Counted from the first letter of the stretch, positions 15,556 through 23,469 are shown. The stretch is 41,230 nucleotides of DNA from Prevotella sp. (GCA_031285625.1 JAITVV010000009.1:1-41230), one strand, 5' to 3'. Notes: a model not told the origin generated them from the sequence alone. Numbers and translations: made by a program.

Positions 15556-17562
15556 ATGGCAAGTTCTAATAATAGAAATTTAAGTGCTTTTGATATAGAA
15601 TTAACTATACAGAAAAGAAATTCTATCTTTTCAATGTTATTTTGTGTTCCACTCGTTTTCATAGCTTTATTTCTAAGAGATATGCCTTATTCTAACTATA
15701 TGATGTGGGCTTTGGCTACTCCGGTCGTTATGGTATTTGGAAAACAATTTTTTATTATAGCTTTTAGAAAAATCAGATATTTTACAGTGAATATGGATAC
15801 TTTAGTTGCATTGAGTACAGGTACAGCCTATGTTGTGAGTGTATTTAATACTATATATCCTTCATTTTGGACAAACCGGGGAATGGATGCTTATGTATAT
15901 TTTGAAGTATCGGCTATTGTAGTTGCATTTGTTTTGTTAGGAAGGTATCTTGAAGAAAAAGCTAAAAGTAATACTATGTTGGCTATAAAGAAACTGATCG
16001 GATTACAGCCGCGTGTAGCCAGAGTTGTAAGAAATAGTGAGGTTATAGAAATTCCCATAAGAGATATCGAAATTGGCGATGAGGTGATTGTAAGGCCAGG
16101 AGAGCATATTCCGTTTGATGGTAAAATATCTAAAGGCAGCACCTTTATTAATGAAAGCATGATAAGTGGAGAGCCACTTCCGGTAGAGAAGGGGGAAGGA
16201 AAAAGGGTATATGCCGGAACGATAAATGAAGTTAATAGCTTCCACTTTATTGTCAGAAAGATTGGGCGGGATAGTTTATTGGGGCAGGTTGTTAAAATGA
16301 TACAGGAGGCTCAGTCTGATAAGAGGCAGGTTCAAAAGACAGTCGATAAAATATCGAAAGTATTTATTCCTGTTATAGGTATTGTAGCTGTTATAACTTT
16401 TTTTGTATGGTATACTCTTGCTGAAAATGATGGTTTTATACATGGAGCTATGTCTTCTGTAGCTGTTCTTATTATGGCCTGTCCTTGTGCATTAGGGTTA
16501 GCTACTCCAACTGCGATAATGGCTGGAATAGATAAGGGGGCCGGAAAAGGTGTATTGATAAAAGGTTCTGAGGCGCTCATAAATGCAGCAGAATTATCGT
16601 CGGTAGTATTAGATAAAACCGGAACTATAACAGAAGGAGTCTCAAAAGTGACACACATGCAGTGGATTGCTCGTGAGACTCCGGAGCTCAAAGGAATATT
16701 GTATGGAATCGAATCTTACTCAGAACACCCACTGGCAGAGGCTGTAAAGGTATATTTAAGGGATGAGATGCGGGTTAAGCCAGACATGAAAGTATCATCT
16801 TTATCAGGAAGTGGATTGATGGGAGAAACTCATTTTGAAAGATACTATGTGGGAACCACAAAATTATTGGAAGAGCAGAATATCATGTTAACAGAAGAGC
16901 AAAAAAAATGGATCGAGAGGGAAACTGATAATTCAAATACAATTGTTCTTTTTGCCAGCCAGTCATCCTTACTGGCTATTATATCTATTGCAGACAAAGT
17001 TAAGCATACATCTCTGAAAGCTATTGATGAAATGATATCTTCAAATTTAGATTTGTATATGCTTACCGGTGATAGTAAACGTTCTGGCGATCTGATCGCA
17101 AAGCAAGTTGGAATAGCTATGGAAAGGGTCGAGGCTGGGGCTTCTCCTGTGGATAAAGCTCTATTTGTAAAAAAGTTGCAAGCCAATGGCGAGGTCGTTG
17201 CTATGACCGGAGATGGGATAAATGATGCCGGAGCACTAGCGGCCGCAGATGTAAGTATTGCGATGGGGCAGGGGAGCGATATAGCTATGGAAGTTGCACA
17301 GGTGACTATTGCTTCTTCCGATCTGAATAAATTACTCGAATTGATTGATTTATCTAAGCAGGCGGTGAGGACTATCAAACAAAATCTATTCTGGGCATTT
17401 ATCTTCAATATAATAGGTATCCTTGTAGTAGCTGGTATTATATTTCCATTTAGTGGTATTCAACTAAGTCCTGTTGTTGCTGAACTTGTGATTGTTCTCA
17501 GTACTACAAGTGTCGTTATCAATAGTTTTATATTGAGATATAAAAAGAAAAACGCTGTATGA
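15556..17562 (+). CDS. P1B-type heavy-metal-translocating ATPase without N-terminal HMA domain
   Basis: This 668-residue transporter has the CPC metal site (ACPCALGLATP, C309-P-C311), the phosphorylation site DKTGT (D353), the SEHPLAEAV His-Pro motif and GDGINDAGALAAAD, so it is a P1B ATPase of the Cu/Ag group. It starts directly with the first transmembrane segments; the N-terminal CxxC metal-binding domains of CopA are absent. The later membrane motifs differ from Cu(I) exporters: the TM7 YN pair is FN (FWAFIFNIIG), the TM8 MxxSS is IxxST (VIVLSTTSVV), and the hinge reads DAGAL instead of DAPAL. Metal specificity is therefore open. It stands alone with a terminator overlapping its stop codon. 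Confidence 0.88.
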   Translation: MASSNNRNLSAFDIELTIQKRNSIFSMLFCVPLVFIALFLRDMPYSNYMMWALATPVVMVFGKQFFIIAFRKIRYFTVNMDTLVALSTGTAYVVSVFNTIYPSFWTNRGMDAYVYFEVSAIVVAFVLLGRYLEEKAKSNTMLAIKKLIGLQPRVARVVRNSEVIEIPIRDIEIGDEVIVRPGEHIPFDGKISKGSTFINESMISGEPLPVEKGEGKRVYAGTINEVNSFHFIVRKIGRDSLLGQVVKMIQEAQSDKRQVQKTVDKISKVFIPVIGIVAVITFFVWYTLAENDGFIHGAMSSVAVLIMACPCALGLATPTAIMAGIDKGAGKGVLIKGSEALINAAELSSVVLDKTGTITEGVSKVTHMQWIARETPELKGILYGIESYSEHPLAEAVKVYLRDEMRVKPDMKVSSLSGSGLMGETHFERYYVGTTKLLEEQNIMLTEEQKKWIERETDNSNTIVLFASQSSLLAIISIADKVKHTSLKAIDEMISSNLDLYMLTGDSKRSGDLIAKQVGIAMERVEAGASPVDKALFVKKLQANGEVVAMTGDGINDAGALAAADVSIAMGQGSDIAMEVAQVTIASSDLNKLLELIDLSKQAVRTIKQNLFWAFIFNIIGILVVAGIIFPFSGIQLSPVVAELVIVLSTTSVVINSFILRYKKKNAV

Positions 17563-17582
17563 ATTTCATACAGCGTTTTTTA
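17548..17582. terminator. Bidirectional terminator of the P-type ATPase and biotin-carrier genes
   Basis: AAAAACGCTGTATGAA and TTCATACAGCGTTTTT form a long stem with a tight loop. The ATPase stop codon lies inside the left arm. It separates two convergent transcripts. Confidence 0.88.
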
Positions 17583-17601
17583 TAATCATTTTCGACTAAA
17601 G

Positions 17602-18048
17602 TTAGCCAATAGTAACCAGCGCAACCCCTTCTAATACAGAGTCTCCTTTAGCTACATGTATTCCTGTAACTTTTCCGTCCTGAGTTGCCTGTATAGCATT
17701 TTCCATTTTCATCGCTTCAAGCATAACTACAGTCTGTCCTTTCTTCACTTCGTCGCCTTCGTTAACCAATACGTCGATGATAATACCAGGAAGAGGAGAT
17801 TTTACACTGCCTGCACCGCCACCACCTGCTGGTTTTGTAGGAGCAGAAGCTGTTACCTTTGGTGCCGAGGCTGCAGCCGCAGGAGCTTTTGCTGCCGGAC
17901 GTGTAACCAGAGTAACCTCTTCTTCGTTGTTTACCAGTTCTACTTTGTAATTGGTTCCGTTTACTGCTACTTCAGCAAGATCGTTATCCATCTTATTTAC
18001 GGCAACTATATATTCCTGACCGTTTATTCTATATATGAACTGTTTCAT
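17602..18048 (-). CDS. Biotin carboxyl carrier protein of a decarboxylase/carboxylase complex
   Basis: The 148-residue protein has a C-terminal biotinyl domain with EAMKMEN (the biotinylated Lys is K114), preceded by a flexible Ala/Pro/Gly linker (about 51-80). It carries the carboxyl group between the carboxyltransferase and a partner subunit. It is the last gene of the epimerase-carboxyltransferase unit and starts 15 bases after the small 58-residue gene. In relatives the complex is methylmalonyl-CoA decarboxylase (a Na+ pump) or propionyl-CoA carboxylase; no membrane beta subunit or biotin carboxylase follows here, as the next gene is convergent. Confidence 0.9.
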   Translation of the reverse strand: MKQFIYRINGQEYIVAVNKMDNDLAEVAVNGTNYKVELVNNEEEVTLVTRPAAKAPAAAASAPKVTASAPTKPAGGGGAGSVKSPLPGIIIDVLVNEGDEVKKGQTVVMLEAMKMENAIQATQDGKVTGIHVAKGDSVLEGVALVTIG

Positions 18049-18063
18049 AATAATTATTCAAAT

Positions 18064-18240
18064 TTATTTTCTTGTTGGCATTTGAAGCATCGCATTTCCT
18101 TTGTCAGCCCAAGGCAAATAATCTTTTGAGACATGTTTGATCGTCAAAACATTGCTCTCAACATCATGTTGGTGTTGGGTATCATATATAGCCATGGCTA
18201 TAGCTGCTAATACTTCTGTCGGTATATGTTGATCACTCAT
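18064..18240 (-). CDS. Small methylmalonyl-CoA decarboxylase subunit-like protein (MmdE / OadG C-terminal type)
   Basis: This 58-residue frame runs from ATG at 18240 to TAA at 18064. It starts MSDQHIPTEVLAAIAMAIYD and includes ESNVLTIKHVSKDYLPWADK. The IPTEVLAAIAMAIY block and the ESNVLTI...YLPW stretch resemble, from memory, the C-terminal soluble part of OadG/MmdD-type subunits of Bacteroidales decarboxylases, and the size recalls the epsilon subunit of Veillonella methylmalonyl-CoA decarboxylase. No transmembrane helix is present, although OadG normally has one. It lies 20 bases after the carboxyltransferase and 15 before the biotin carrier, with matching strand. It would be lost by annotation with a 60-residue cut-off. 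A structural role linking the two subunits is an inference. Confidence 0.75.
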   Translation of the reverse strand: MSDQHIPTEVLAAIAMAIYDTQHQHDVESNVLTIKHVSKDYLPWADKGNAMLQMPTRK

Positions 18241-18260
18241 ATTATTTAATTTTAGAGAGA

Positions 18261-19811
18261 TTATAGAGGCAGGTTATCGTGTTTTTTAGCAGGATTAACT
18301 TGCTTTTTAGTTCTTAGCTGTTCCAAAGCACGGATAACACGGAAACGAGTGTTACGTGGTTCGATAACATCATCAATATAACCATAACGAGCAGCATTGA
18401 AAGGATTGCAGAATAGTTTGTTATATTCTTCTTTCTTAGCAGCAAGAGCTTCAGCCGGATTGGCAGAATCTTTGATTTCTTTAGCATAAAGCACTTCAGC
18501 AGCACCATCAGCACCCATTACTGCAATTTCAGCAGTTGGCCATGCATAGTTGATGTCTCCACGAAGTTGTTTGCAACTCATTACAATGTGAGAACCTCCG
18601 TAAGATTTACGCAGAGTTACAGTTACTTTAGGTACTGTAGCTTCACCATAAGCATAAAGAAGTTTTGCTCCATGAGTAATAACACCACCATATTCCTGTC
18701 CCGTTCCAGGTAGGAATCCAGGTACATCTACCAGTGTTACTAATGGAATATTGAACGCATCGCAGAAACGTACAAAACGGGCAGCTTTGCGTGACGCATT
18801 GATGTCTAGTACACCAGCAAGATATTTAGGCTGGTTTGCAACAACACCTACAGATTGTCCGTTCATGCGGGCAAAACCGATAATGATGTTTTTCGCATAA
18901 TTTCCATGTACTTCAAGGAACTCTCCATTATCTACCACTGCTCCGATAACATCAAACATATCATATGGTTTGTTTGGATTATCAGGGATGATTTCATTTA
19001 GGGAATCTTCCATTCTCGCAATTGGGTCAGTACACTCTTTGCGAGGCGCTTCTTCCATATTATTCTGAGGAAGGAAGCTATATAAATGGCGGATAAGAGC
19101 CAGACCATCATCTTCATTTGCTACAGAGAAGTGGGCAACACCTGATTTGGTAGTGTGTACACTTGCACCTCCCAACTCTTCCTGGGTTACATCTTCACCT
19201 GTTACTGTTTTTACCACTTTAGGACCAGTAAGGAACATATAAGATGTACCTTCAGTCATAAGGGTAAAGTCAGTCAATGCCGGAGAATAAACTGCACCAC
19301 CGGCACAAGGTCCGAAGATACCGGATATTTGAGGTATTACCCCTGATGCAAGGATATTACGTTGGAATATCTCAGCATATCCTGCTAAAGCATTTACACC
19401 TTCCTGGATACGTGCACCACCTGAATCGTTGATGCCGATTACCGGAGCGCCTACTTTCATAGCCATATCCATTACTTTGCATATCTTCAATGCCATAGTT
19501 TCGGAAAGTGATCCGCCGATAACTGTAAAGTCTTGTGCGAAAATATAGACTAAGCGTCCATCGATAGTACCACAACCTGTAACAACACCATCACCAAGGA
19601 ACTTTTGTTTGTCCATTCCAAAGTTTGTACTACGATGTTCAACGAACATGTCGAATTCTTCGAAACTACCTTCATCAACTAAGATAGCGATGCGTTCGCG
19701 TGCTGTGTATTTGCCTTTTGCATGCTGAGCTTCAATTCTTTTCTCCCCTCCACCAAGGCGAGCTTTTGCACGAAGTTCTATCAGCTCTTTTACTTTTTCA
19801 AGTTGGCCCAT
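18261..19811 (-). CDS. mmdA: Methylmalonyl-CoA decarboxylase / propionyl-CoA carboxylase carboxyltransferase subunit
   Basis: The 516-residue protein is an acyl-CoA carboxyltransferase (crotonase-like, two tandem domains). The N-terminal domain has [26 protein letters not shown] and [16 protein letters not shown]; the C-terminal domain has [55 protein letters not shown]. These are the oxyanion-hole and CoA-binding loops of the MmdA/PccB family. It transfers the carboxyl group between methylmalonyl-CoA and biotin. The upstream epimerase gene on the same strand fits the succinate-propionate route. Whether it works as a decarboxylase or carboxylase depends on a partner not encoded here. Confidence 0.92.
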   Translation of the reverse strand: MGQLEKVKELIELRAKARLGGGEKRIEAQHAKGKYTARERIAILVDEGSFEEFDMFVEHRSTNFGMDKQKFLGDGVVTGCGTIDGRLVYIFAQDFTVIGGSLSETMALKICKVMDMAMKVGAPVIGINDSGGARIQEGVNALAGYAEIFQRNILASGVIPQISGIFGPCAGGAVYSPALTDFTLMTEGTSYMFLTGPKVVKTVTGEDVTQEELGGASVHTTKSGVAHFSVANEDDGLALIRHLYSFLPQNNMEEAPRKECTDPIARMEDSLNEIIPDNPNKPYDMFDVIGAVVDNGEFLEVHGNYAKNIIIGFARMNGQSVGVVANQPKYLAGVLDINASRKAARFVRFCDAFNIPLVTLVDVPGFLPGTGQEYGGVITHGAKLLYAYGEATVPKVTVTLRKSYGGSHIVMSCKQLRGDINYAWPTAEIAVMGADGAAEVLYAKEIKDSANPAEALAAKKEEYNKLFCNPFNAARYGYIDDVIEPRNTRFRVIRALEQLRTKKQVNPAKKHDNLPL

Positions 19812-19858
19812 GTTTTAATATTTTAGATTCTAATAAATTTTTGATCTATAATGCAAAA

Positions 19859-19895
19859 ATGACTCTACTTCATTTGATTTAATGAGTAAAGTCAT
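19859..19895 (-). terminator. Hairpin between the epimerase and carboxyltransferase genes
   Basis: On the minus strand ATGACTTTACTCAT pairs with ATGAAGTAGAGTCAT (one bulge) across an eight-base loop, followed by TTTTTG. It looks like a weak intrinsic terminator or an mRNA-stabilising stem within the operon. Confidence 0.5.
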
Positions 19896-19907
19896 GTGCT
19901 TGCTATT

Positions 19908-20321
19908 TTATTTTTTTGGTACTTCACAAAGTTCTGTAAGGACGCTGCCTGTAGATTTTGGGTGAAGGAATGCGATATCTAATCCTTCTGCTCCTCGGCG
20001 TGGTGCTTTATCGATAAGTTGAACACCTTTAGCTTCTACTTCGGCAAGAGCATTAGCTACACCATCCTGAACACACCATGCAATATGATGGATTCCTTCT
20101 CCTCTTTTCTCGATAAATTTAGCGATTGTGCTGTCTGGGCTTGTTGGCTCAAGTAGCTCAATTTTTGTTTGTCCAACCTTAAAGAATGCTGTTTTTACTT
20201 TTTGGTCTTCAACAACTTCTACACTATAGCATTTTAGACCTAAAACGCCTTCATAATAAGGTAGTTGTTCTTCTATGCTTTTTACAGCAATACCTAAATG
20301 TTCAATGTGTGAAATATCCAT
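19908..20321 (-). CDS. mce: Methylmalonyl-CoA epimerase
   Basis: The 137-residue protein is a vicinal-oxygen-chelate fold enzyme. It starts MDISHIEHLGIAVKSIEEQLPYYEGVLG and has GIHHIAWCVQDG and the C-terminal LHPKSTGSVLTELCE; the conserved His, His and Glu are the metal ligands of methylmalonyl-CoA epimerase. It interconverts the (R) and (S) forms of methylmalonyl-CoA. It is the first gene of the epimerase-carboxyltransferase unit, with a good -7 box 38 bases upstream and a 96-base gap with a hairpin before mmdA. Confidence 0.93.
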   Translation of the reverse strand: MDISHIEHLGIAVKSIEEQLPYYEGVLGLKCYSVEVVEDQKVKTAFFKVGQTKIELLEPTSPDSTIAKFIEKRGEGIHHIAWCVQDGVANALAEVEAKGVQLIDKAPRRGAEGLDIAFLHPKSTGSVLTELCEVPKK

Positions 20322-20671
20322 GATTTATCTGAATAAAAAGTTATTATTTAGTTCGGCGCAAAGGTACTATTAAATTATAAGACAAAGAAATTAAAATAAT
20401 AAAAAAACTTATTTTGTGCACAAAACTTTTGAAAGTGTGCAGTATTGGAAATATGCTATCAGAATGATCTATATTTCAGAAATGAAGTATATGATGTTTG
20501 TATTAATAACCAATTTTAATGATTGTTAGTAAAATATTTATACTCCATCTTTAAATACATGTATTTTTATATTTTTATTATGTTAAAATGAAGAATTAGG
20601 AGAACAAAGTGCTTTTTAGGCGCGTTATAAATAATGTCCATTGAAGTCTCATCTTTTAAAGTAGTAGTCCT
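20322..20671. other. Gene-free gap between mce and the 86-residue gene
   Basis: The left end holds the mce promoter on the minus strand. The rest is AT-rich; I see no open frame, terminator or convincing plus-strand promoter for the next gene. Confidence 0.5.
20359..20366 (-). promoter_or_regulatory. -7 box of the epimerase gene
   Basis: The minus strand reads TACCTTTG followed by CGCCG, 38 bases before the mce start. A TTTG lies only 16 bases upstream, shorter than usual. Confidence 0.6.
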
Positions 20672-20932
20672 ATGAAGTTAAAAGTCACTTTAAAAGTCGG
20701 GGATATTTTATATAGAGTAGACCCCAGAAAATTGTCAATAAAGGTATTTCGAATCACTCCCGATGAAGAGGTAAATTATACTACGACTACGTATGAGAAT
20801 TTCTCTTTACCATGTGAGAAAAGAAGGTTTCAGTTGCCATTTGACAAATTCCCATTTGAGTTTAAAGGTCTTTTATATTTTCTAAAAGAAGAAGAGGCTA
20901 ATGATTATATTAAAACTCAAATAGGGATGTAA
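20672..20932 (+). CDS. Hypothetical protein, 86 residues
   Basis: I do not recognise this protein. It starts MKLKVTLKVGDILYRVDPRKLSIKVFRITPDEE, has a mixed beta-strand-like pattern with many charged residues, one Cys, and a short helical end (LKEEEANDYIKTQIGM). There is no signal peptide or membrane segment. A palindrome (20952-20968) and a split terminator follow. Its original terminator has been interrupted by the IS element at 21006-22432. The gene appears intact; a standalone, non-operonic gene is likely. Confidence 0.65.
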   Translation: MKLKVTLKVGDILYRVDPRKLSIKVFRITPDEEVNYTTTTYENFSLPCEKRRFQLPFDKFPFEFKGLLYFLKEEEANDYIKTQIGM

Positions 20933-20951
20933 ATGTTTGCGTTGCGGTTAC

Positions 20952-20975
20952 AATTGTTACTAACAATTTTATTTT
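20952..20975 (+). terminator. Weak terminator-like palindrome after the 86-residue gene
   Basis: AATTGTTA-C-TAACAATT followed by TTATTTTT. The arms are AT-rich and the loop would be strained, so it is a secondary candidate beside the split terminator just downstream. Confidence 0.35.
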
Positions 20976-20981
20976 TGGAAT

Positions 20982-20994
20982 AATAAAGGCTATC
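20982..20994 (+). terminator. Left arm of a terminator interrupted by the IS
   Basis: AATAAAGGCTATC is complementary to the right arm at 22439-22453 on the far side of the IS. With the IS removed, the two arms would make a normal hairpin followed by T-rich sequence. Confidence 0.6.
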
Positions 20995-21009
20995 ATAAAT
21001 TGAAGTGAA

Positions 21010-21036
21010 CCCTAAAAGTTAGACAAACTTTTAGGG
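21010..21036 (+). repeat. Hairpin inside the left inverted repeat of the IS
   Basis: CCCTAAAAGTT and AACTTTTAGGG are perfectly complementary across the five-base loop AGACA. The first arm is the IS terminal repeat itself. The stem precedes the orfA ATG at 21045 by nine bases, so transcripts entering from outside would fold the start region. Confidence 0.7.
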
Positions 21037-21044
21037 TTTATTTT

Positions 21045-21578
21045 ATGTATAAAAAGAAACGTAACAAATTTAGTATTGCAGATCGCGAACGAGCGGTTCT
21101 GCTGGTTTTAAATGAAGGTCATAGCTATAGCTCTGTAGCCCGGATGCTGTCTACAAGCGATCGTTTAATTAGCCGTTAGGTATCCAGTTACAAACGACAT
21201 GGAGTATCGGGGTTATCTTTAAGAAATCATATTCATTATAATAGCGATTTTAAACTATCTCTGGTTAAAGATATGTTAGCAAATCATTTATCTTTGCATC
21301 AAATATCAACAAAATATCGCATAACAGATACTCTCATCTTAAAGTGGAAAAAAGAGTATGAAAGGTTTGGAGTATCAGCATTGTATGAAGAAAAGCCACG
21401 AGGCAGACCTGTTAAGATGAAAAAGCAAAAGAAGCCTACCCAAAAACAAAAAATCTCATCAGATCCTTATCAGGAACTACTCGATGAAAATCTTCGTCTT
21501 CGCATAGAAAACGAGTACCTAAAAAAGTTGCAAGCCTTAACACAGAAAGACAAAGGGCGCAAGCCATCCAGGAGTTAA
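21045..21578 (+). pseudogene. IS3-family orfA (helix-turn-helix), nonsense mutation
   Basis: The frame starts ATG at 21045 (MYKKKRNKFSIADRERAV) and reads through residue 44 to a TAG at 21177-21179, then continues in the same frame as VSSYKRHGVSGL to 21578. The stop sits where the family normally has Trp (RRW), so a TGG to TAG change is likely. The remaining part has the second helix-turn-helix (HQISTKYRITDTLILKWKKEYERFG) and a leucine-rich coiled coil (ENLRLRIENEYLKKLQ). It would bind the terminal repeats if intact. Confidence 0.88.
21521..21527 (+). other. Programmed -1 frameshift site (A6G)
   Basis: AAAAAAG lies near the end of orfA at LKKLQ. Slipping back one base there joins orfA to the orfB frame (residues NTERQRAQAIQELRHTF), producing the OrfAB transposase, as in many IS3 elements. 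Confidence 0.7.
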
Positions 21579-22397
21579 GGCATACTTTTCCTCTTTCAAC
21601 AATATTGGAAGTGGCAGGGATGGCTAGAAGTACATTTTATTATCACAAAAAACGATTTAATAGAGCAGATAAATATTCTCAAGAAAAGAAAATCCTTTCA
21701 GCTATTTTCCATAAGAATAAAGGGAGGTATGGTTACAGAAGGATTACCGCTGCAATACGTAATCAGGGATATACAATAAATCATAAGACGGTTTATAAGC
21801 TCATGGCAGAACTGGAACTTAAATCTTTAGTCAGGAAGAAAAGATACCGTTCTTATAAAGGGGAAGTTGGAAGAATTGTTCCTAATATATTGGAACGTAA
21901 CTTTAAAACAGACAGACCCAATAAAAAATGGGCTACCGATGTAACTGAATTTTCATTATTTGGAGTAAAACTATATTTATCTCCTATAATTGACTTATAT
22001 AATGGAGATTGTCAGTTTCAATATCGCTGATCATCCAACCTTAGAACAAACCATCGATATGATCGAAAAAGCATTTATGAAAATACCTGATAATAGCAAT
22101 CTGGTTTTACATTCTGATCAAGGATGGCAGTATCAGCACCAAAATTATCAATATCGCCTTAGAAAGAAAGGTGTTATACAAAGTATGCCCAGAAAAGGGA
22201 ATTGTTTAGATAATGCTGTTATTGAAAATTTCTTTGGACATTTGAAATCTGAACTGTTATATTTGCAGAAGTTTGATTCAATTGAACACTTCAAAAAAGA
22301 GCTTCAAGAATATATCTATTATTATAACAATGACAGAATCAAACTGTCGTTAAATGGAATGAGCCCGGTTAAATACCGAACTCATTCTAAATATTAA
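21521..22397 (+). pseudogene. IS3-family orfB (DDE transposase), frameshifted
   Basis: The product in the -1 frame begins about NTERQRAQAIQELRHTFPLSTILEVAGMARSTFYYH and includes the HTH_21-type segment and the integrase core. The first catalytic Asp is in KKWATDVTEFSLFG. At about 22004-22008 one base is missing: the expected LYNGEIVSFNIADHP is read as LYNGDCQFQYR and stops at 22030, while the correct frame resumes from 21990 onward. The later part keeps the second Asp (LHSDQGWQYQH) and the Glu (IENFFGHLKSELLY). All three catalytic residues survive, so the lesion is recent or a sequencing error. Confidence 0.88.
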
Positions 22398-22438
22398 ATA
22401 TTTAATCTGTCCAACTTTTAGGGGCTAGTTCACGACGA

Positions 22439-22453
22439 GATAGCCTTTTTATT
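22439..22453 (+). terminator. Right arm of the terminator interrupted by the IS
   Basis: GATAGCC-TTTTTATT, complementary to 20982-20994. It was probably the terminator of the 86-residue gene before insertion. Confidence 0.6.
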
Positions 22454-22520
22454 TTACAAATTTTATTCATAAGAATAATTATTTCATTTATTTTATTGGA
22501 TAATCCAAAATAATCTATTT

Positions 22521-22537
22521 ACTTTGTATTTCAAAGT
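22521..22537. promoter_or_regulatory. Palindromic operator, site 1 of the CreD module
   Basis: ACTTTG-TATTT-CAAAGT, ending five bases before the start codon of the first gene. A nearly identical site precedes creD. The ACTTTG half resembles a -7 box, so bound protein would probably block transcription. Confidence 0.65.
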
Positions 22538-22542
22538 AGAAT

Positions 22543-23151
22543 ATGATGGATGCAAATTTGGATGATATAAAACACATACGTTCCATGATGGAGCGTTCAA
22601 GTAAATTCTTATCAATAAGTGGGATGTCGGGTGTCCTTGCCGGAACTTTTGCCATTATTGGTGCTATATTAGCCCATTTTGTTTTAGAGGGAAAACTCTC
22701 TTTCACACATTCATTGCTATACGATCTTATTTTGATAGCGGTAGTTGTTTTAGTTAGTGCAATCTCTGTGGGTTTGGCTTTCTCTGTTCGTAAAGCCAGG
22801 AAGAGTAATTCGAAGCTATGGATGCCGGTGACATTACAGATCGCTAAAGATTTCAGTGTGCCATTGGTTGTGGGCGGGCTATTATGTATTATTCTTATTA
22901 CTAAGAATATATCTTTTATGGTTGCTCCTTGTATGTTAATATTCTATGGTTTGGGGCTTATTGCTGCAGGTTCACGTACTTTTCGCGATGTAAAGATATT
23001 AGGTGCATGTGAAATCGTGTTAGGGCTTGCTGCTGCAGTAGTCGTTGGTTATGATCTTATATTCTGGGGAGTTGGTTTTGGTGTTTTACATGTTGTGTAT
23101 GGCATTCTGATCTATTACAAATATGACATGAAGTCGGAAAATAACGGTTGA
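22543..23151 (+). CDS. Four- to six-helix membrane protein of the CreD module
   Basis: The 202-residue protein has a short cytoplasmic-looking N-terminus (DDIKHIRSMMERSSKFLSISG) followed by about six hydrophobic segments (GVLAGTFAIIGAILAHFVL; LLYDLILIAVVVLVSAISVGLAF; PLVVGGLLCIILI; FMVAPCMLIFYGLGLIAAG; EIVLGLAAAVVVGYDLIF; VGFGVLHVVYGILIYY). I do not know a function. In Bacteroidetes this gene is commonly found with a winged-helix regulator and creD, as here: the regulator begins two bases after its stop codon. Either ATG of the pair at 22543/22546 could be used. The protein may sense or stabilise the membrane. Confidence 0.8.
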   Translation: MMDANLDDIKHIRSMMERSSKFLSISGMSGVLAGTFAIIGAILAHFVLEGKLSFTHSLLYDLILIAVVVLVSAISVGLAFSVRKARKSNSKLWMPVTLQIAKDFSVPLVVGGLLCIILITKNISFMVAPCMLIFYGLGLIAAGSRTFRDVKILGACEIVLGLAAAVVVGYDLIFWGVGFGVLHVVYGILIYYKYDMKSENNG

Positions 23152-23153
23152 TT

Positions 23154-23453
23154 ATGAAGGATATTATATCAGGATTGAATAAGATCTTCGACAGCCGTGT
23201 ACGTTTGGGAATAATGTCGGTGCTGATCGTAAATGATAGTGTAGATTTCAATACCATGAAAGAATTGCTTGATGTCACCGATGGTAATCTGGCCAGTCAT
23301 CTTAAGGCATTGGAGAAAGAGTCTGTCATAGAAGTGAAGAAGCAATTTTTGGGCCGTAAACCGAATACTTCATATAAGGTGACACTTCTGGGTGAAAAAC
23401 TCTTTAAAGAACATATTGATGCACTTGAAAAACTACTTAATCCCTTGTCTTAA
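23154..23453 (+). CDS. Winged-helix transcriptional regulator
   Basis: From ATG at 23154 the product is 99 residues (a TTG two codons earlier is also in frame). It has an ArsR/MarR-like winged helix: FDSRVRLGIMSVLIVNDSVDFNTMKELLDVTDGNLASHLKALEKESVIEVKKQFLGRKPNTSYKVTLLGEKLF, where NLASHLKALE is the recognition helix. The family is the winged-helix domain often annotated as a transcriptional regulator in Bacteroidetes. It has no obvious ligand domain, so it may respond through protein contact or simply autoregulate. The two palindromes flanking this gene pair are its likely targets. Confidence 0.85.
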   Translation: MKDIISGLNKIFDSRVRLGIMSVLIVNDSVDFNTMKELLDVTDGNLASHLKALEKESVIEVKKQFLGRKPNTSYKVTLLGEKLFKEHIDALEKLLNPLS

Positions 23454-23469
23454 ATTTTTTTATTTATAC

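Larger units (their letters stand above)
21006..22432 (+). mobile_element. IS3-family insertion sequence, decayed
   Basis: The element of about 1.43 kb is bounded by imperfect inverted repeats that start TGAAC; CCCTAAAAGTTAGACA on the left matches CCCTAAAAGTTGGACA on the right at 15 of 16 positions. The right end has four or five extra bases between TGAAC and this core, so the left end has probably lost bases or the border is slightly off. Inside are orfA (helix-turn-helix) and orfB (DDE integrase) in the IS3 arrangement with a -1 frameshift site. Both frames are broken. No target-site duplication is visible (AAG on the left, CGA on the right). Confidence 0.88.

Noticed and set aside
16845-17408. 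A 187-codon open frame on the minus strand
   Set aside because: It lies wholly within the conserved P-type ATPase domain, has unnatural composition (poly Ser/Ala/Pro) and no upstream signals; a shadow frame.
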